Source: S141-55 sp964422065 (lineage in GTDB: Bacteria; Hydrothermota; Hydrothermia; WGAB01). From it: a DNA stretch of 21,620 nt. The notes under the pieces were generated by a model, which saw only the letters and a list, made by a program, of their open reading frames with translations, was not told the DNA's origin and searched no databases. The stretch covers positions 1-21,620 of the forward strand of contig CAYQZW010000016.1 of assembly GCA_964422065.1 (NCBI GenBank), written 5' to 3'. The position numbers and the translations under genes were made by a program. Positions 7,382 to 15,302 of the stretch are shown in pieces. How positions within the stretch are numbered: the stretch's first letter is position 1; each line of letters starts with the position of its first letter.

Positions 7382-8260
7382 TCATTGATACCGCTTCAGA
7401 AGGTCCCAGAATTCTGGTTTAGGAGTTAAGTCCTGATGTGCAATCGGGTGTTCGGGGTCCGCCAGGACCTCTTCTTCGTAAGAGGGGGCTTCCTCTTCGT
7501 AAATGATCCCGGTCGGGAACTTGCCTTCGCTGCGGATCTGGAGCACCTGAGCCAGGGCCTCGTCCCGTGTGTAGCCGTCGGGTTTTTCGGGGAAAGGCAC
7601 AATCCGTTCCCGGAACCAGTCGTACGTGTTGATGCGGTTGAACGTCACGCAAGGGGAAAGAGCGTCCACGAAGGAGAACCCCTTGTGCTGGATCGCACGT
7701 GCGATAATTTCTGCGAGTTCTTTGGGGTTTCCGGCAAAACCTCGAGCCACGAAGGTCGCTCCTGCAGACAACGCGATCGAAACCCCATCCACCGCACTTT
7801 CCTTGCTCCCATAAGGAGAGGCCGGGGTCATCATTCCGGGCTCGGAAGTTGGAGACGCCTGTCCTTTTGTCAGACCATAGATCTCGTTGTCCATCACGAT
7901 ATAGGTGATGTCGGGGTTTCTTCGGCCTGTATGGATGAGGTGGGACATCCCGATGGCATAAGCATCGCCATCTCCGCCGACTCCGATGACCACGAGATGG
8001 GGATTGGCCAACTTGATTCCTGTGGCTACGGGGAGAATTCGGCCGTGGAGGGTGTGGATCGAATACGTCCGGATGTAGTCGGTAATTTTGCCGGAGCAGC
8101 CGATCCCACCTACCAGAACAATCTGTTCGGGATGCAACCCCAACTGCACAAAGGCATTCCGAAGGGCGGCATAAATGCCGTAATCTCCGCAGCCTGGACA
8201 CCAACCAGGCTTCTTGGCTTCAAAGTCTCGAATGGTGAGATTTTCTGCAACGGCCTTCAT
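7382..8260 (-). CDS. korB: 2-oxoacid:ferredoxin oxidoreductase, beta subunit
   Basis: This 292-residue subunit carries thiamine diphosphate and one [4Fe-4S] cluster. Together with the alpha/gamma chain it decarboxylates a 2-oxoacid to the acyl-CoA and passes two electrons to ferredoxin in the cytosol. Visible motifs are WCPGCG (Cys21, Cys24), GIGCSGK (Cys55) and SPCVTFN (Cys204) for the cluster, and GGDGDAYAIG (96-104) with MDNEIYGLTKG (123-133) for thiamine diphosphate and magnesium. The pattern is nearest to the 2-oxoglutarate type (KorB), but pyruvate or other 2-oxoacids cannot be excluded. The ATG at 8260 has AAAGGAG eight bases upstream and overlaps the alpha-chain stop (ATGA). No separate ferredoxin-like delta subunit is in this operon. 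Confidence 0.92.
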   Translation of the reverse strand: MKAVAENLTIRDFEAKKPGWCPGCGDYGIYAALRNAFVQLGLHPEQIVLVGGIGCSGKITDYIRTYSIHTLHGRILPVATGIKLANPHLVVIGVGGDGDAYAIGMSHLIHTGRRNPDITYIVMDNEIYGLTKGQASPTSEPGMMTPASPYGSKESAVDGVSIALSAGATFVARGFAGNPKELAEIIARAIQHKGFSFVDALSPCVTFNRINTYDWFRERIVPFPEKPDGYTRDEALAQVLQIRSEGKFPTGIIYEEEAPSYEEEVLADPEHPIAHQDLTPKPEFWDLLKRYQ

Positions 8261-9975
8261 GAGAGGATCTCCTTTCGGATTTCAGACGGCCGGAAAGGCC
8301 TGCCGTTATATTTCAAGACCCGCCGGACGGGTCGTCCTAAGGCGTGTTCCACCAGATAGGCCAGTTGGCCTTGGGCGTTGACCTCGACGACAAAGACCTC
8401 TTTGTCGTTCGCCAGGTGCGAGACCTTGTTCTTTTCGAATGGCCACAGCGTCCGGATCTGGATTACAAAAACCTCCGGCTCGTCCTTCAAGGCCTCGAGG
8501 ACCGAGCCCGTGGTCGAGCCAAAGGTGAAAACCACTTTTGACGCGTCTGGGTTGCCAAAGGTGACCGGCTCTGGGAACTCGGACATCGCGGTCTGGAGTT
8601 TCTTCAGCCGTTTTTCCATCATGGCCACCCGGACTTTGCTGTAGGTAGAGACGTGCCCCTTTTCGTCGTGTTCCACGCCGGTGAGCCAGAACAGGCCGTT
8701 GGCCAAGCCAGGGATGGTCCTCGGGGAAACCCCATCCTCGGTAATTTGATACCGCTTAAACCCTCCATTCTGTGCTTGGGACAGAGCCTCCTCAGAGGTT
8801 ACGGTCCGTCCACGATCAATGTGGACCTCTTTAGAGAATCCGGGTACCGAGAATTTGTTCTGGGCCAGGAACTGATCGACGAGGAGGATGACCGGCATCT
8901 GGTATTTTTCGGCGAGGTTAAAGGCCTGGATGGTCATTTCATAGGCCTCTTGAGGGTCTTTTGGAGCCAAGACCGCGCGCGGGAAGTCGCCATGGCCACC
9001 AAACACAGAATGGAACACATCGCTTTGTTCACTTTTGGTGGGCATCCCGGTGGACGGTCCAGCCCGGGAGCAATCCACGATGACCACGGGGACTTCGACC
9101 ATGCCGGCGTAACTCAGGGCTTCGGTCATCAAGGCGAAGCCCGGCCCGGATGTGGCGGTCATGGCCCGTGCCCCGCCGATCGCCGCCCCGATCGCCATAT
9201 TGATGGATGAGATCTCATCTTCGGCCTGGACGACGACTCCGTTGAATTTGGGCAGATACACGGCCAGCCATTCCATGATTTCCGACGCCGGGGTAATCGG
9301 ATAGCCGGCGAAGAACCGACATCCCGCTACGAGAGCCCCGAACGCAATGGCCTCGTTCCCCATCATCAGGTAGCCTTTGGGCTCCCCAAGGTTTTCTACA
9401 CGGATTTCAGGCGGGGTCACGCCAGACTGTTCGAAGAACGACACGCCGGCGTCATAGGCACGGATGTTGGCATCCACAACGGCTTGGCCTTTCCGTTTCA
9501 GGAACCGCTCCTCGAAGATTTTGAGCATTACGTTCCGATCGAGATGGACCATGGCGCCCAGAACTCCAAGTGCGACCGTGTTTTTCATCACTTCTTTGCC
9601 TGCAACCTCCATGGCGATTTTCCGGAGCGGCACGTTCAGGAGGTGGACATCGTCCCGGATCTCTCCCGTGTAGTCCCCACGGGTGGATTCGTAGATGATG
9701 AATCCTCCAGGTTCCAGTTCGTGAACGTGGCGGTCCACAGTTTCTCGATCAAACGCCAGGAGGACATCCAAGGATTCAGGGCGTGCATAGACCGGCGTCG
9801 ATCGGGCATAGATCGTGTAGTTCGTGTGGATTCCGCGGATCTGTGAAGGAAAGTCCTTGTATGTCCCCACATAAAGCCCCATTCGATGGAGAACCGTTGC
9901 TAAGGTATCCCCTGTGGTTAGAGCCCCATCCCCAGCCTGCCCCCCGATCCGAACCGAAAGGTCGTTTACCTTCAT
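8257..9975 (-). CDS. korA: 2-oxoacid:ferredoxin oxidoreductase, fused gamma-alpha subunit
   Basis: A 572-residue fused chain. Residues 1-185 are the gamma domain (RIGGQAGDGALTTG at 9-22, then FPSQIRG), which binds CoA in this family. The alpha part follows from about 200, with GYPITPASE (224-232), TSGPGFALM and the loop RAGPSTGMPTKSEQSD, typical of 2-oxoglutarate or related 2-oxoacid enzymes. The last 150 residues are the C-terminal domain. An upstream in-frame ATG (9996) would add seven residues. I chose ATG 9975 because GGAGG lies 9 nt before it and MKVNDLSVRIGG is the usual family N-terminus. It forms the active enzyme with the beta subunit encoded immediately downstream. A gene-free leader of up to about 118 nt precedes it. 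Confidence 0.92.
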   Translation of the reverse strand: MKVNDLSVRIGGQAGDGALTTGDTLATVLHRMGLYVGTYKDFPSQIRGIHTNYTIYARSTPVYARPESLDVLLAFDRETVDRHVHELEPGGFIIYESTRGDYTGEIRDDVHLLNVPLRKIAMEVAGKEVMKNTVALGVLGAMVHLDRNVMLKIFEERFLKRKGQAVVDANIRAYDAGVSFFEQSGVTPPEIRVENLGEPKGYLMMGNEAIAFGALVAGCRFFAGYPITPASEIMEWLAVYLPKFNGVVVQAEDEISSINMAIGAAIGGARAMTATSGPGFALMTEALSYAGMVEVPVVIVDCSRAGPSTGMPTKSEQSDVFHSVFGGHGDFPRAVLAPKDPQEAYEMTIQAFNLAEKYQMPVILLVDQFLAQNKFSVPGFSKEVHIDRGRTVTSEEALSQAQNGGFKRYQITEDGVSPRTIPGLANGLFWLTGVEHDEKGHVSTYSKVRVAMMEKRLKKLQTAMSEFPEPVTFGNPDASKVVFTFGSTTGSVLEALKDEPEVFVIQIRTLWPFEKNKVSHLANDKEVFVVEVNAQGQLAYLVEHALGRPVRRVLKYNGRPFRPSEIRKEILS

Positions 9976-9984
9976 GTCAATCAA

Positions 9985-9989
9985 CCTCC
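9985..9989 (-). promoter_or_regulatory. Ribosome-binding site fixing the korA start
   Basis: GGAGG on the minus strand lies nine bases before ATG 9975. The upstream in-frame ATG at 9996 has no such motif and lies before it, so this site decides the start. Confidence 0.75.
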
Positions 9990-10015
9990 AATGCATTCAT
10001 GCGTGACACCGAGAG

Positions 10016-10089
10016 AAAAATCAATCCATCCTTCCCTCGTTGCCCCCGCTTATTGATCCCAGACCACTTGTGGGAACAGGGGAAGGACG
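10016..10089 (-). promoter_or_regulatory. Inverted repeat plus U-run in the korA leader (attenuator or terminator candidate)
   Basis: On the minus strand CGTCCTTCCC (10089-10080) can pair with GGGAAGGATG (10036-10027), ten pairs with one G-U, around a 43-nt loop that itself holds a TCCCA/TGGGA stem. Six bases after the stem comes TTTTT (10020-10016). It could end transcripts from the pterin operon or control entry into korA. The long loop makes it atypical as a plain terminator, and no known riboswitch is recognised. Confidence 0.35.
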
Positions 10090-10099
10090 GAGTTTGAAT

Positions 10100-10105
10100 A
10101 TTATA
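10100..10105 (-). promoter_or_regulatory. -10 box (TATAAT) upstream of korAB
   Basis: A perfect TATAAT at 10105-10100 on the minus strand, in the AT-rich part of the gap after the reductase stop. Transcription would begin near 10093 and give a leader of about 118 nt. No convincing -35 box is found at 15-19 nt spacing, which lowers confidence. Confidence 0.45.
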
Positions 10106-10161
10106 GTTCATTTTGGCTTGGGATGGTAGCGACGGAAGCGCTTTCAAGCAAAAACTCATGG

Positions 10162-10857
10162 CTATCGTTCCGTTGGGGTGAGGATGACTTCTTCAACATC
10201 CACGCGTTCCGGGGACTCTACCGCATAACGAATCCACTGAGCAACGTCTTCTGCCAGCAGCATGTTTTCTCGACGTGGGTTCGGGATGTCTTGCCAGAGG
10301 TCGGTATCTACGGCGCCGGGACTGATGAGTGTGACTCGGATCTTTTGGGGCTTGAGTTCAATACGGAAGGCCTTTGCCAAGGCCCGTAACGCGTGTTTTG
10401 TAGCACAATACACGCCCCAGTTGGGGAACACCCGATGTCCAGCGATGGACCCCACAAAGACTAAAAGGCCATAGGGATTCAGGAGGGGGCTACAACGCTT
10501 TGCCAGGTAGAATGCAGCCCGCACATTGAGGTCCATTTGGAGATCGTAGTCTTCGAGGGTAGTTTCCAGGATGGGTTTCACCCGGGCCACGCCCGCGTTC
10601 AGGATCACGGCATCCAAGCCTGTAGAGCCCGCCCACGTTTCGATGGCACCAGCCAGTTTCTTGAGGAATGTGGTATCCGTCAAGTCTCCTGTGAGAGATT
10701 CGGTGTCTGCACCTTGACTTCGAGCGTTCTGGGCCACTTCTGCTAATGCCTCGGGATCTCGGCCGGTCAGGAAGAACGCCGTGTCCGGGCCGGCCAGAGC
10801 CAGGACTGTGGCCCGTCCGATCCCACGGCTGGCACCTGTAATGACGATCCGTTTCAT
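10162..10857 (-). CDS. Short-chain dehydrogenase/reductase, candidate pterin (sepiapterin-type) reductase
   Basis: From ATG 10857 the product is 231 residues, one complete classical SDR domain using NAD(P)H. TGASRGIG (7-14) binds the nucleotide, LNAG (86-89) stabilises the fold, and Asn111, Ser137, Tyr150 and Lys154 form the catalytic tetrad, with W-x-x-Y-C-A-x-K around Tyr150. A longer in-frame start at 10989 lies inside folE and is rejected. The ATG overlaps the folE stop (ATGA), so the enzyme is made together with GTP cyclohydrolase I. That context suggests reduction of 6-pyruvoyl-tetrahydropterin or another pterin, the role of sepiapterin reductase or of FolM. By sequence alone it resembles broad COG4221-type SDRs, so substrate is inference. 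It is the last gene of the pterin operon. Confidence 0.87.
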   Translation of the reverse strand: MKRIVITGASRGIGRATVLALAGPDTAFFLTGRDPEALAEVAQNARSQGADTESLTGDLTDTTFLKKLAGAIETWAGSTGLDAVILNAGVARVKPILETTLEDYDLQMDLNVRAAFYLAKRCSPLLNPYGLLVFVGSIAGHRVFPNWGVYCATKHALRALAKAFRIELKPQKIRVTLISPGAVDTDLWQDIPNPRRENMLLAEDVAQWIRYAVESPERVDVEEVILTPTER

Positions 10858-11429
10858 AAGATCTTCCGGGATTTTCCGATGAGTTCCAGGAATTCCATGC
10901 GGGTTCGAAGGTCTTCCTTGAACACGCCGATCATGGCACTGGTAACCATTAAGTTGTCGCGTTTTCGAACTCCCCGCATCACAGAGCACAGGTGGTACCC
11001 CTCAATGACGACCCCCACCCCCTTCGGCTTCAGGTGTTCGTTGAGGAATTCAGCGATTTGGACCGTCATGCGTTCCTGGACCTGGAGTCTTCGAGCAAAA
11101 AGATCCACGATCCTTGAGATTTTGGAGAGGCCGATGATCCGTCCATCCGGGATATACGCAACGTGGGCCACGCCGAAGAACGGGAGCAGGTGGTGTTCAC
11201 ACATGGAGTAATATTCGATGTCTTTGACGAGGACCATTTCGTCGTAGTCTGAGGGAAAAATGGCCCCATTAATGACGGATTCCGGGGTAAGACGGTAGCC
11301 TTGTGTCAATTCGTCCCACATCCGTCCGACCCGTTCCGGAGTCTTTTGGAGCCCTTCCCGTTCTGGGTTCTCCCCAATCTCTTCCAGGATCATTCGAATA
11401 GCGGTCAAGAATTTGGGATTTGTGGGCAT
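10854..11429 (-). CDS. folE: GTP cyclohydrolase I
   Basis: A 191-residue cytosolic enzyme that converts GTP to 7,8-dihydroneopterin triphosphate, the entry step to folate, biopterin and queuosine-type pathways. The zinc and catalytic motifs are intact: SMCEHHLLPF (Cys77, His79, His80) and YHLCSVMRGV (His146, Cys148). TPERVGRMW (30-38) and GLSKISRIVDLFARRLQVQE (100-119) are family signatures. Length is normal for a type IA enzyme, which is expected to form a decamer. Its ATG lies inside the 3' end of the pterin synthase gene (25-nt overlap in another frame), with GGAGG nine bases before it. Position between a pterin synthase and an SDR points to biopterin-like synthesis rather than folate alone, since no folB, folK or folP is nearby. 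Confidence 0.95.
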   Translation of the reverse strand: MPTNPKFLTAIRMILEEIGENPEREGLQKTPERVGRMWDELTQGYRLTPESVINGAIFPSDYDEMVLVKDIEYYSMCEHHLLPFFGVAHVAYIPDGRIIGLSKISRIVDLFARRLQVQERMTVQIAEFLNEHLKPKGVGVVIEGYHLCSVMRGVRKRDNLMVTSAMIGVFKEDLRTRMEFLELIGKSRKIL

Positions 11430-12244
11430 TCCCCTTTACCTCCCAGTTCAAAAAAGTTGGATGGGGTTTCTGCGATGCGTAAGACCGCAAGCCCCGGGAG
11501 TTTCTCTTTGAGTTTGTGACACAGATAAGCCAGAAGGTTCTCCGTGGTCGCGGGAACCTTTTGAAAGAACGGGATCTCTCGATCCAGCCACCGATGATCC
11601 AGCGGGGCGAGGATCTCCCAGACTCTGTGATCCATCTCCTGAACGGGGAGGACCATGCCCAGGTCGTTGAGAACCCCCCGGACACCAATTTCTACCAGGT
11701 AATCATGACCGTGGCTCTTGGGATTGTTGCATTTCCCATAGAGGGCGCGGTTGGCTTCGTCGTCCAGTTGAGGGGAATGGAGGCGATGGGCCGCCGAGAA
11801 CGAATACCGTCGAATTAAGATGGGTTGTGGGTCCTCGGAGTCTCTCGGAGGACCTTCGTATTCCACGGCGAGATCCTCGGTCTCGGCCAACCGAATTTTT
11901 ACCAACCGGACCGTGGCCGGTAGGATCGGCACAATGCGGTTCCAGAGTACGACGGCGAGGTTTTCTGTAGTCGGCAACAGGCTTTGGAACTCTGGGACCT
12001 CCTCATTGAGGTATCGGTGGTCAAAGGCGTCAAGGACCTGAAGGACCCCTTGCTTGAGGTCGGTCAGGTTCATCACCATCCCTGTAACCGGGTCAACCTC
12101 CCCCTCTACGGTCACATCCAGGGTATAGTTATGCCCATGGATGTGAACACACTTTCCGAAAACCTCTTGATTCTTTTCCGCTGGCCACTCTTCGATGTAG
12201 TACCGATGTGAGGCCGAGAAGCGGAACCTTTTCGTAATCCTCAT
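11405..12244 (-). CDS. Tandem two-domain 6-pyruvoyl-tetrahydropterin synthase / QueD family protein
   Basis: From ATG 12244 the protein has 279 residues and two complete T-fold pterin synthase domains. Domain 1 (1-135): His13, Cys32, His36 and His38 in KCVHIHGHNY, FDHRYLN, TTEN and AETEDLAVEY. Domain 2 (142-268): His153, Cys172, His178 and His180 in KCNNPKSHGHDY, LDHRWLD, TTEN and AETPSNFFEL. Zinc histidines, catalytic Cys and the Asp-His pair are kept in both. Cys-to-HGH spacing differs: three residues in domain 1, as in QueD, and five in domain 2, as in animal pyruvoyl-tetrahydropterin synthase. The enzyme should act on dihydroneopterin triphosphate made by the overlapping folE product. A longer TTG start (12322) would add a Gly-rich tail unlike the family. 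No ribosome-binding site precedes ATG 12244. Confidence 0.88.
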   Translation of the reverse strand: MRITKRFRFSASHRYYIEEWPAEKNQEVFGKCVHIHGHNYTLDVTVEGEVDPVTGMVMNLTDLKQGVLQVLDAFDHRYLNEEVPEFQSLLPTTENLAVVLWNRIVPILPATVRLVKIRLAETEDLAVEYEGPPRDSEDPQPILIRRYSFSAAHRLHSPQLDDEANRALYGKCNNPKSHGHDYLVEIGVRGVLNDLGMVLPVQEMDHRVWEILAPLDHRWLDREIPFFQKVPATTENLLAYLCHKLKEKLPGLAVLRIAETPSNFFELGGKGECPQIPNS

Positions 12245-12255
12245 GGTAAACGAAT

Positions 12256-12261
12256 ATTGTA
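12256..12261 (-). promoter_or_regulatory. Possible -10 box (TACAAT) abutting the pterin synthase start
   Basis: TACAAT at 12261-12256 (five of six consensus bases) ends 11 nt before ATG 12244, so transcription would start within about 5 nt of the start codon. No clear -35 box is visible. It would explain the lack of a ribosome-binding site, but read-through from nuoN is equally possible because no terminator is seen in the 95-nt gap. Confidence 0.3.
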
Positions 12262-12339
12262 CATCCTGTAACTCAGGGGGGAAATAGCCAACGCGAAGGG
12301 AACTCCCACCCCCTCCTGACAATGGTCAAATGCCAAACC

Positions 12340-13758
12340 TTAGAGTCCTGCGACAAAGGCGCGAGCAATTTCCAAAGCCGGCCCAACGATGAGTTTCGGG
12401 TACAGGCCCAGGATGACCGTCCCCAAGGTGCTGAGGATGAGAACGAGATGGATTGACACCGGGACGTGGACCGGGGCGTCCGAAGCGGGCTTCTCGATGT
12501 AGATCTGGCGAGCGACGTTGAGATAGTAGTAGAGGGCGACGACCGTCAGCACGGCGGCCAGGAAGACCAGGAGACCATACCCGGCCTTTAAGGCGGCGAG
12601 GAAGACGTAGAGCTTAGCCCAGAACCCCACGACAAAGGGGATCCCACCCAAGGAGAGCAGGAAAATCAGCATGTAGAGGCCGAGCAACGGGTTCCGCTGT
12701 GCGTAGCCGTGGATAGCAGAAAGTTGATCCGTACCTTCGTTTTGGATTGCAGTTTCTGCAAAGAGAAACGCACCGATGTTCGCCAGAACGTAGGCAACGA
12801 AATAGAAAAGGACCATCGCAATTGCAAGGTCCGTGCCAGCTGCAACCCCTAACAGCATGTAGCCAATGTGAGCAATCCCAGAGTACCCGAGAAGCCGTTT
12901 GAGATGGGTCTGGGGAATGGCCAGAAGGTTCCCCAGGATCATCGTGATCCCCGAAAGGAACGCAATCACCAGTTTCCACGGGAGCGCCAGGTTCGCAAAG
13001 ACCTGAAGGAAGAAGATAAAGAGGATGGCGAACCCTGCGGCCTTTGGCGCTACGGATAGGAAGGCCACGAACGGAGCGGGTGCACCCGCATAGGTGTCGG
13101 GCACCCACATGTGGAAGGGCACCATCGCGACCTTGAAGCCGATCCCCGTCAGGAAGAGGAGGAATCCGAGAACCGTGAGGGCTTCCTGTTCTGTGAGGGC
13201 TCTGGCCAGGACGTCAAAACGTGTCGAGCCGGTTGTCCCGTAAAGCAGGGCCAGGCCCATGACCAAGATGGCCGAGGAGAACGTGCCGAAGATAAAGAGT
13301 TTCAGGCCGGCCTCGACACTTTCTTCACTGTTCTTTTGGTATGCGGCGAGGATGTATAAGGGAATGCTCATGAGTTCGAAGGCGACAAAGAAGAGCACAA
13401 GATCCCGCGCGGAGACCACAAAGAGCATCCCGAGGAGGGAGAAGAGAAGCAGGATGTAGTATTCACCAGCCCTACCTCGATACTGCTCCGCTGCTGTACT
13501 CAGTGAGCCTAAGGACACTAAAATCCCGGCCAGGAGGAATACCCCTTTCAAGAACCCGGTGAAGGAATCGGAAACGTAGGTGCCTTGAAATGTGGTTCCG
13601 TACCACGGATGAAAGAGGTTCAGGAAGAAAAGGAGGGTGAGGCCGACGAAGGTCAGCCCAGCCAGAACCTTTGGGTTTTTGGTTACCAAATCCGTCACAA
13701 AGACGATAAGAATCAGTGCTGCCAAGAGCAATTCCAGGGTCAAAGGTGTGAGGTTCAT
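12340..13758 (-). CDS. nuoN: NADH-quinone oxidoreductase (complex I) subunit N
   Basis: A 472-residue antiporter-like membrane subunit of complex I, almost wholly hydrophobic helices. VFFVAFELMSIPLYIL-type sequence near 130 carries the conserved helix-5 glutamate, and the PDTYAGAP and LLGYSGIAHIGYMLLG motifs of NuoN follow, with lysine-bearing helices beyond. It forms one of the three proton-pumping channels of the membrane arm. The ATG overlaps the nuoM stop (ATGA), and AAGGAG lies seven bases upstream. It is the last gene of the complex I cluster. No hairpin with a U-run follows, so transcripts may continue into the pterin genes. Confidence 0.96.
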   Translation of the reverse strand: MNLTPLTLELLLAALILIVFVTDLVTKNPKVLAGLTFVGLTLLFFLNLFHPWYGTTFQGTYVSDSFTGFLKGVFLLAGILVSLGSLSTAAEQYRGRAGEYYILLLFSLLGMLFVVSARDLVLFFVAFELMSIPLYILAAYQKNSEESVEAGLKLFIFGTFSSAILVMGLALLYGTTGSTRFDVLARALTEQEALTVLGFLLFLTGIGFKVAMVPFHMWVPDTYAGAPAPFVAFLSVAPKAAGFAILFIFFLQVFANLALPWKLVIAFLSGITMILGNLLAIPQTHLKRLLGYSGIAHIGYMLLGVAAGTDLAIAMVLFYFVAYVLANIGAFLFAETAIQNEGTDQLSAIHGYAQRNPLLGLYMLIFLLSLGGIPFVVGFWAKLYVFLAALKAGYGLLVFLAAVLTVVALYYYLNVARQIYIEKPASDAPVHVPVSIHLVLILSTLGTVILGLYPKLIVGPALEIARAFVAGL

Positions 13759-15290
13759 GGCAACACTCCTTTAAATTTGCTGAGTAATTCCATCACCGAA
13801 ACGTCAATGGGATGGAGGAGGATGAACGGCAAGACACCCAGAAGGATCAGGATGCCAGAGAGGACGGCCAAAGCCACCCATTCCGTGCCGATAGCGTCTG
13901 GAAGATCGGAGTACTTCTCATTGAATGGGCCCCAGAAGATGATCTTCAGGGCGCGGAGGACATAGATAGCCGTGAAGAAGGCACCCAGTACGGCAGGGAC
14001 GAGCCAGTACCACTGTTTGGCTTTCCAGGCGCCCAAGAAGACGAGGAATTCGGCCACAAATCCGGAGAGTCCTGGAAGGCCCAGAGATGTCAATCCCCCG
14101 ATGGTGAAGAACGTGGCAATGCCGGGCATCCGTTTGCCGAGTCCCCCCATGGCCAGGATGTCTCGCGTATGGGTCTTTTCGTACACCAGGCCGACCAAGG
14201 CAAACAAGAGGCCGGTCATAATCCCATGGGAGACCATTTGGAACACGGAGCCGTTGAGGCCTGGCTCATTTAACGTCGCCGCCCCCAGGAGAACAATCCC
14301 CATGTGGCTCACCGAGGAATACGCAACGATGTACTTCAGGTCTTTCTGCCACATAGCCGAGAGTGCACCGTACACGATGTTGATCGTGGCAATGGTCCCG
14401 ACGAGCCAGACCCATTCCGTGGCACCTTGAGGCATGAGTTGCATGCCGACCCGCACGACCCCGTAGGCCCCGAGTTTCATCAATACCCCGGCGTGGAGCA
14501 TGGAAGCCGCTGTAGGTGCCGACGCGTGTCCATCCGGTGACCAGGTATGGAGGGGCCAAATACCCGCAAGGACCCCAAACCCGATGTACAGGATCGGGAA
14601 GAGGTACCGCTGGTACCGGGGGTCAATCTTATGGGCGTTCAGTTCCAGGAAGTCGAAGGTGTTGAGTCCCGAGACCTTGTAGATCGTCAGGAGCCCCACC
14701 AGGATGAAAGCGGAGCCGAACAACAGATACAGGGTCAGTTTCATGGCGGCGTATTCCTTCGTGCCTACGCCGACCTCTTGGATCATCCTGGCGAAGATCC
14801 CACGAGGCTTGATGTATTTGGAAGAGCCCCAGACCCCGATCAAGAGGTACATCGGCAAGACCGCCAGCTCGTAGAAAAGGAAGAAGAGGAAGAGGTCGAG
14901 GGAGACAAAGACCCCGAAAACTCCGGTGACCAACATCAAGAGCAGGGCGTAGAACTCTTTGGTCCGCTCCAGAATGGTCCAGGACGCAAAGACACCGGTG
15001 AAGATGATGAAGGCCGTCAGGAAGACGAGGGCCAGGCTCATCCCGTCTACGCCCAAGTGGTAGGAAATTCCGAGTTGAGGGATCAGCGGGTAGTGCTCAA
15101 CGAACTGGAACCCGCCGACGGATCGGTCGTACTTCAGCAGCAAGTAGATGGAGAGGATGAGCGTAATCCCTGCGGCGATGGCTGGGATGATCCGGATCCG
15201 GTAATAAGCCTCCTTGGGGGAGAACATGGTGATCAGGGCCCCCAGGAAGGGTGCAAGGAGAATCAGAGACAAAACCGGAAAGTGTTGCAT
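13755..15290 (-). CDS. nuoM: NADH-quinone oxidoreductase (complex I) subunit M
   Basis: A 511-residue antiporter-like membrane subunit. FYELAVLPMYLLIGVWG near 138 holds the conserved glutamate, WSPDGHASAPTAASMLHAGVLMKLGAYG marks the central discontinuous helix region, and AYSSVSHMGIVLLG and GLPGLSGFVAEFL follow. These are standard NuoM signatures, and length is normal. It provides a proton-translocating channel in the membrane arm between NuoL and NuoN. ATG 15290 has AAGGAG seven bases upstream and lies 12 nt after the nuoL stop. Its stop overlaps nuoN. Confidence 0.97.
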   Translation of the reverse strand: MQHFPVLSLILLAPFLGALITMFSPKEAYYRIRIIPAIAAGITLILSIYLLLKYDRSVGGFQFVEHYPLIPQLGISYHLGVDGMSLALVFLTAFIIFTGVFASWTILERTKEFYALLLMLVTGVFGVFVSLDLFLFFLFYELAVLPMYLLIGVWGSSKYIKPRGIFARMIQEVGVGTKEYAAMKLTLYLLFGSAFILVGLLTIYKVSGLNTFDFLELNAHKIDPRYQRYLFPILYIGFGVLAGIWPLHTWSPDGHASAPTAASMLHAGVLMKLGAYGVVRVGMQLMPQGATEWVWLVGTIATINIVYGALSAMWQKDLKYIVAYSSVSHMGIVLLGAATLNEPGLNGSVFQMVSHGIMTGLLFALVGLVYEKTHTRDILAMGGLGKRMPGIATFFTIGGLTSLGLPGLSGFVAEFLVFLGAWKAKQWYWLVPAVLGAFFTAIYVLRALKIIFWGPFNEKYSDLPDAIGTEWVALAVLSGILILLGVLPFILLHPIDVSVMELLSKFKGVLP

Positions 15291-15302
15291 GGCTTCACTC
15301 CT

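Noticed and set aside
7436..8359. 307-codon plus-strand frame opposite korB
   Set aside because: korB has all cluster and thiamine diphosphate motifs; this frame has none.
10136..10149. Palindrome AAGCGCTT and overlapping GCTT/AAGC hairpin after the SDR gene
   Set aside because: Short, overlapping and not followed by a U-run, so not supported as terminator or operator.
10858..10989. N-terminal extension of the SDR from a start at 10989
   Set aside because: It lies inside folE in another frame and adds 44 residues unlike SDRs. ATG 10857 gives the normal nucleotide-binding N-terminus and an ATGA overlap.
12245..12322. TTG-started N-terminal extension of the pterin synthase
   Set aside because: The added 26 residues are Gly/Ser-rich with no family match, and the start lacks a spaced ribosome-binding site. 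The family begins at the FRFSASHR region.
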